Source: an uncultured Lysobacteraceae bacterium (lineage in GTDB: Bacteria; Pseudomonadota; Gammaproteobacteria; Xanthomonadales; Rhodanobacteraceae). Taken from it: DNA of 5,933 nucleotides. This document shows positions 4,749 to 5,933 of this stretch, piece by piece. The stretch is from NCBI GenBank assembly GCA_946480705.1, contig CAMLLF010000277.1:1-5933 (forward strand), given 5' to 3'. Position 1 is the first letter of the stretch; each line of letters begins with the position of its first letter. The position numbers and the translations under genes were made by a program. Below the pieces are notes generated by a model. That model worked only from the letters and a program-made list of their open reading frames with translations. It ran no database searches and was not told the origin of the DNA.

Positions 4749-5903
4749 ATGACACCCAGCCATTCCGGTTCGCGCCGCGCCGCCGCCCTCTGTGCGGCGC
4801 TGCTGTCTCTCGTGTCCGGCTGCGCGTCGAACACGCGCTCGCCCGGCCTTGCCGATTTCCCGAGATCCCCGCACTGGAATGCGCCCGCCATCGCCCAATT
4901 GACGAGAGACGCCCCGGAGCATCGCTCCGATGCATTGATTATCGCCAAGGGTGATCAGCTGATTCTTCGCCAAGGTCAGACCGTCGCGAAGATCAATACG
5001 CATTCGGTCCGCAAGAGCATCATTGCGGTGCTCTACGGCATTGCCATCGACAAGGGCCTCCTGGAGCTCGACGACAGCCTCGAAGCGCTCGGCTATGACG
5101 ACCGGGAAACGCCCCTGACCACCGTCGAGAAGCAGGCGACGATCCGCGACCTGCTGACGTCGCGATCGGGCATTTATATCGATGCTTCCGGCCAGAACTG
5201 GCAACGCCCGGACCACGCGTCCCGACCGGGCGAAACGTTCTTCTACAACAACTGGGGATTCAATGCGCTCGGCGAAATCCTCGAACGCGAGACGGGCATG
5301 GGGCTGGGCGAGGTGATCGCCGCGTGGCTGGCGAAGCCGCTCGGAATGCAGCGCTTCACGCCCGCGGATGTCGATTGGGACAGCATCGATGGATCGAGTG
5401 TCCGCCAATACGTCATCTACATGAGCGCCGACGACCTGATGCGCTTCGCGGTCCTCGTGGCCGACGAAGGCAACTATCGCGGCAAGCAGCTGGTATCGGC
5501 GGAGTGGATCCGCGACATGACGGCCATGCACTCATCGACCGCAACCGATCCGAAAGACGCCTTTGGCGGAGGGTTCTTCGACGGATACGGCTACCTGTGG
5601 TGGGTGCGTCACCAGAACGGACGGCGCCTGATCTGCGCCGACGGCTGGGGCGGGCAATACATCATCATCGATCCGGAAACCCGTCTCGTGATGGTCAATC
5701 GCCGCAACACCGGCACGCATCTGTTGGCCCAGGGTTGGTTCCTGTGGCGTGGTGTCGAGACCGATCGCGCGTACATCTATGCCCTGTTCGAACAGGTCAA
5801 CGGCTTGCTTCAGACAGATGGCGCGCGAGCGCGAACGACGCCTTCGGCGACAGCATCAGCGTCCTGCGCCTCGGCCGCGTGGTCGGCCTGCGCGTGCCGG
5901 TAG
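4749..5903 (+). CDS. Serine hydrolase lipoprotein, class C beta-lactamase-like family
   Basis: This 384-residue protein belongs to the serine beta-lactamase/penicillin-binding/esterase superfamily. Residues 1-24 are a signal peptide ending in the lipobox LVSG-C25, so it is probably membrane-anchored facing the periplasm. The catalytic S-x-x-K is S86-V-R-K89 in THSVRKSIIAVLYG. The second motif is Y166-N-N168 in FFYNNWGFNALGEIL. The third-motif region is DGWGGQY (298-304), where the family usually has K/H-x-G. The set points to a beta-lactamase-related amidase or esterase. Substrates of this group vary widely, and resistance to beta-lactams should not be assumed. ATG 4749 is preceded by AGGAAGA at 4734-4740. 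The last about 25 residues (TTPSATASASCASAAWSACA) look unlike the rest, while another frame looks coding there. The true C-terminus may therefore be shifted out of frame near 5820-5831. It lies downstream of the AraC-type regulator. Confidence 0.88.
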   Translation: MTPSHSGSRRAAALCAALLSLVSGCASNTRSPGLADFPRSPHWNAPAIAQLTRDAPEHRSDALIIAKGDQLILRQGQTVAKINTHSVRKSIIAVLYGIAIDKGLLELDDSLEALGYDDRETPLTTVEKQATIRDLLTSRSGIYIDASGQNWQRPDHASRPGETFFYNNWGFNALGEILERETGMGLGEVIAAWLAKPLGMQRFTPADVDWDSIDGSSVRQYVIYMSADDLMRFAVLVADEGNYRGKQLVSAEWIRDMTAMHSSTATDPKDAFGGGFFDGYGYLWWVRHQNGRRLICADGWGGQYIIIDPETRLVMVNRRNTGTHLLAQGWFLWRGVETDRAYIYALFEQVNGLLQTDGARARTTPSATASASCASAAWSACACR

Positions 5904-5933
5904 CCCGCGAAACGGTGCGCAGCATCGGTGGCT
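5831..5933 (+). other. Coding-like alternative frame at the window end
   Basis: Reading from 5831 in the +2 frame relative to the hydrolase gives ANDAFGDSISVLRLGRVV followed by GLRVPVARETVRSIGG, open to the edge. It looks more protein-like than the Ala/Ser/Cys run in the hydrolase frame over the same bases. No ATG or GTG with a ribosome binding site begins it. It may be the frameshifted C-terminus of the hydrolase, or the start of another gene using an unseen start. Confidence 0.35.

Noticed and set aside
3383..4948. A 521-residue open frame on the minus strand
   Set aside because: It is antisense to the AraC-family gene, Arg/Gln-rich with no domain pattern, as expected opposite a high-GC gene.
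4590..5531. A 313-residue open frame on the minus strand
   Set aside because: It is antisense to the serine hydrolase whose catalytic motifs are clear on the plus strand.

Overview
This high-GC window fits a gammaproteobacterium, most likely a member of the Xanthomonadales/Lysobacterales. The reasons are the codon composition, the chorismate-lyase-like lipoprotein, the membrane AraC regulator, and an XafT-like (VC1465/DUF3653-type) Xer activation factor of the kind found in filamentous phages and satellites that use dif sites. The assignment is an inference from sequence character, without a database search.

Left part (1-1004): two minus-strand genes. One is the 5' end of an unrecognised membrane protein that runs off the window edge (1-220). 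The other is a small protein with a KfrA_N-like DNA-binding domain (529-927). About 300 bases between them hold no gene.

Centre (1005-2453): the main discovery candidate is an apparent 1.43-kb integrative mobile element exploiting Xer (IMEX). A 15-bp direct repeat, TATACATATGCGATC, bounds it on both sides. The repeat is a dif central region plus XerC-type arm, one base shorter than the usual spacing. The left copy is joined to a good XerD arm (ATTTGACATAA) and the right copy to a degenerate one. This is the asymmetry expected when an element with a poor XerD site enters a dif site. Inside lie three same-strand genes: an XafT-like activator, a ribbon-helix-helix protein fused to a SEC-C zinc motif, and a 101-residue unknown. 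A perfect 18-bp hairpin and three TGGGGCC repeats spaced exactly 11 bp apart lie among them. In a predicted circular form, the last gene would read through the joint and overlap the activator's start, giving a closed three-gene ring.

Right part (2454-5933): ordinary chromosomal-looking genes on the plus strand. They are a lipoprotein with a chorismate-lyase-like domain (2672-3364), a seven-transmembrane AraC-family regulator (3539-4639), and a class C beta-lactamase-like serine hydrolase lipoprotein (4749-5903). The reading frame of the hydrolase appears to shift near its end. The regulator may control the hydrolase that follows it, but nothing in the sequence proves this.
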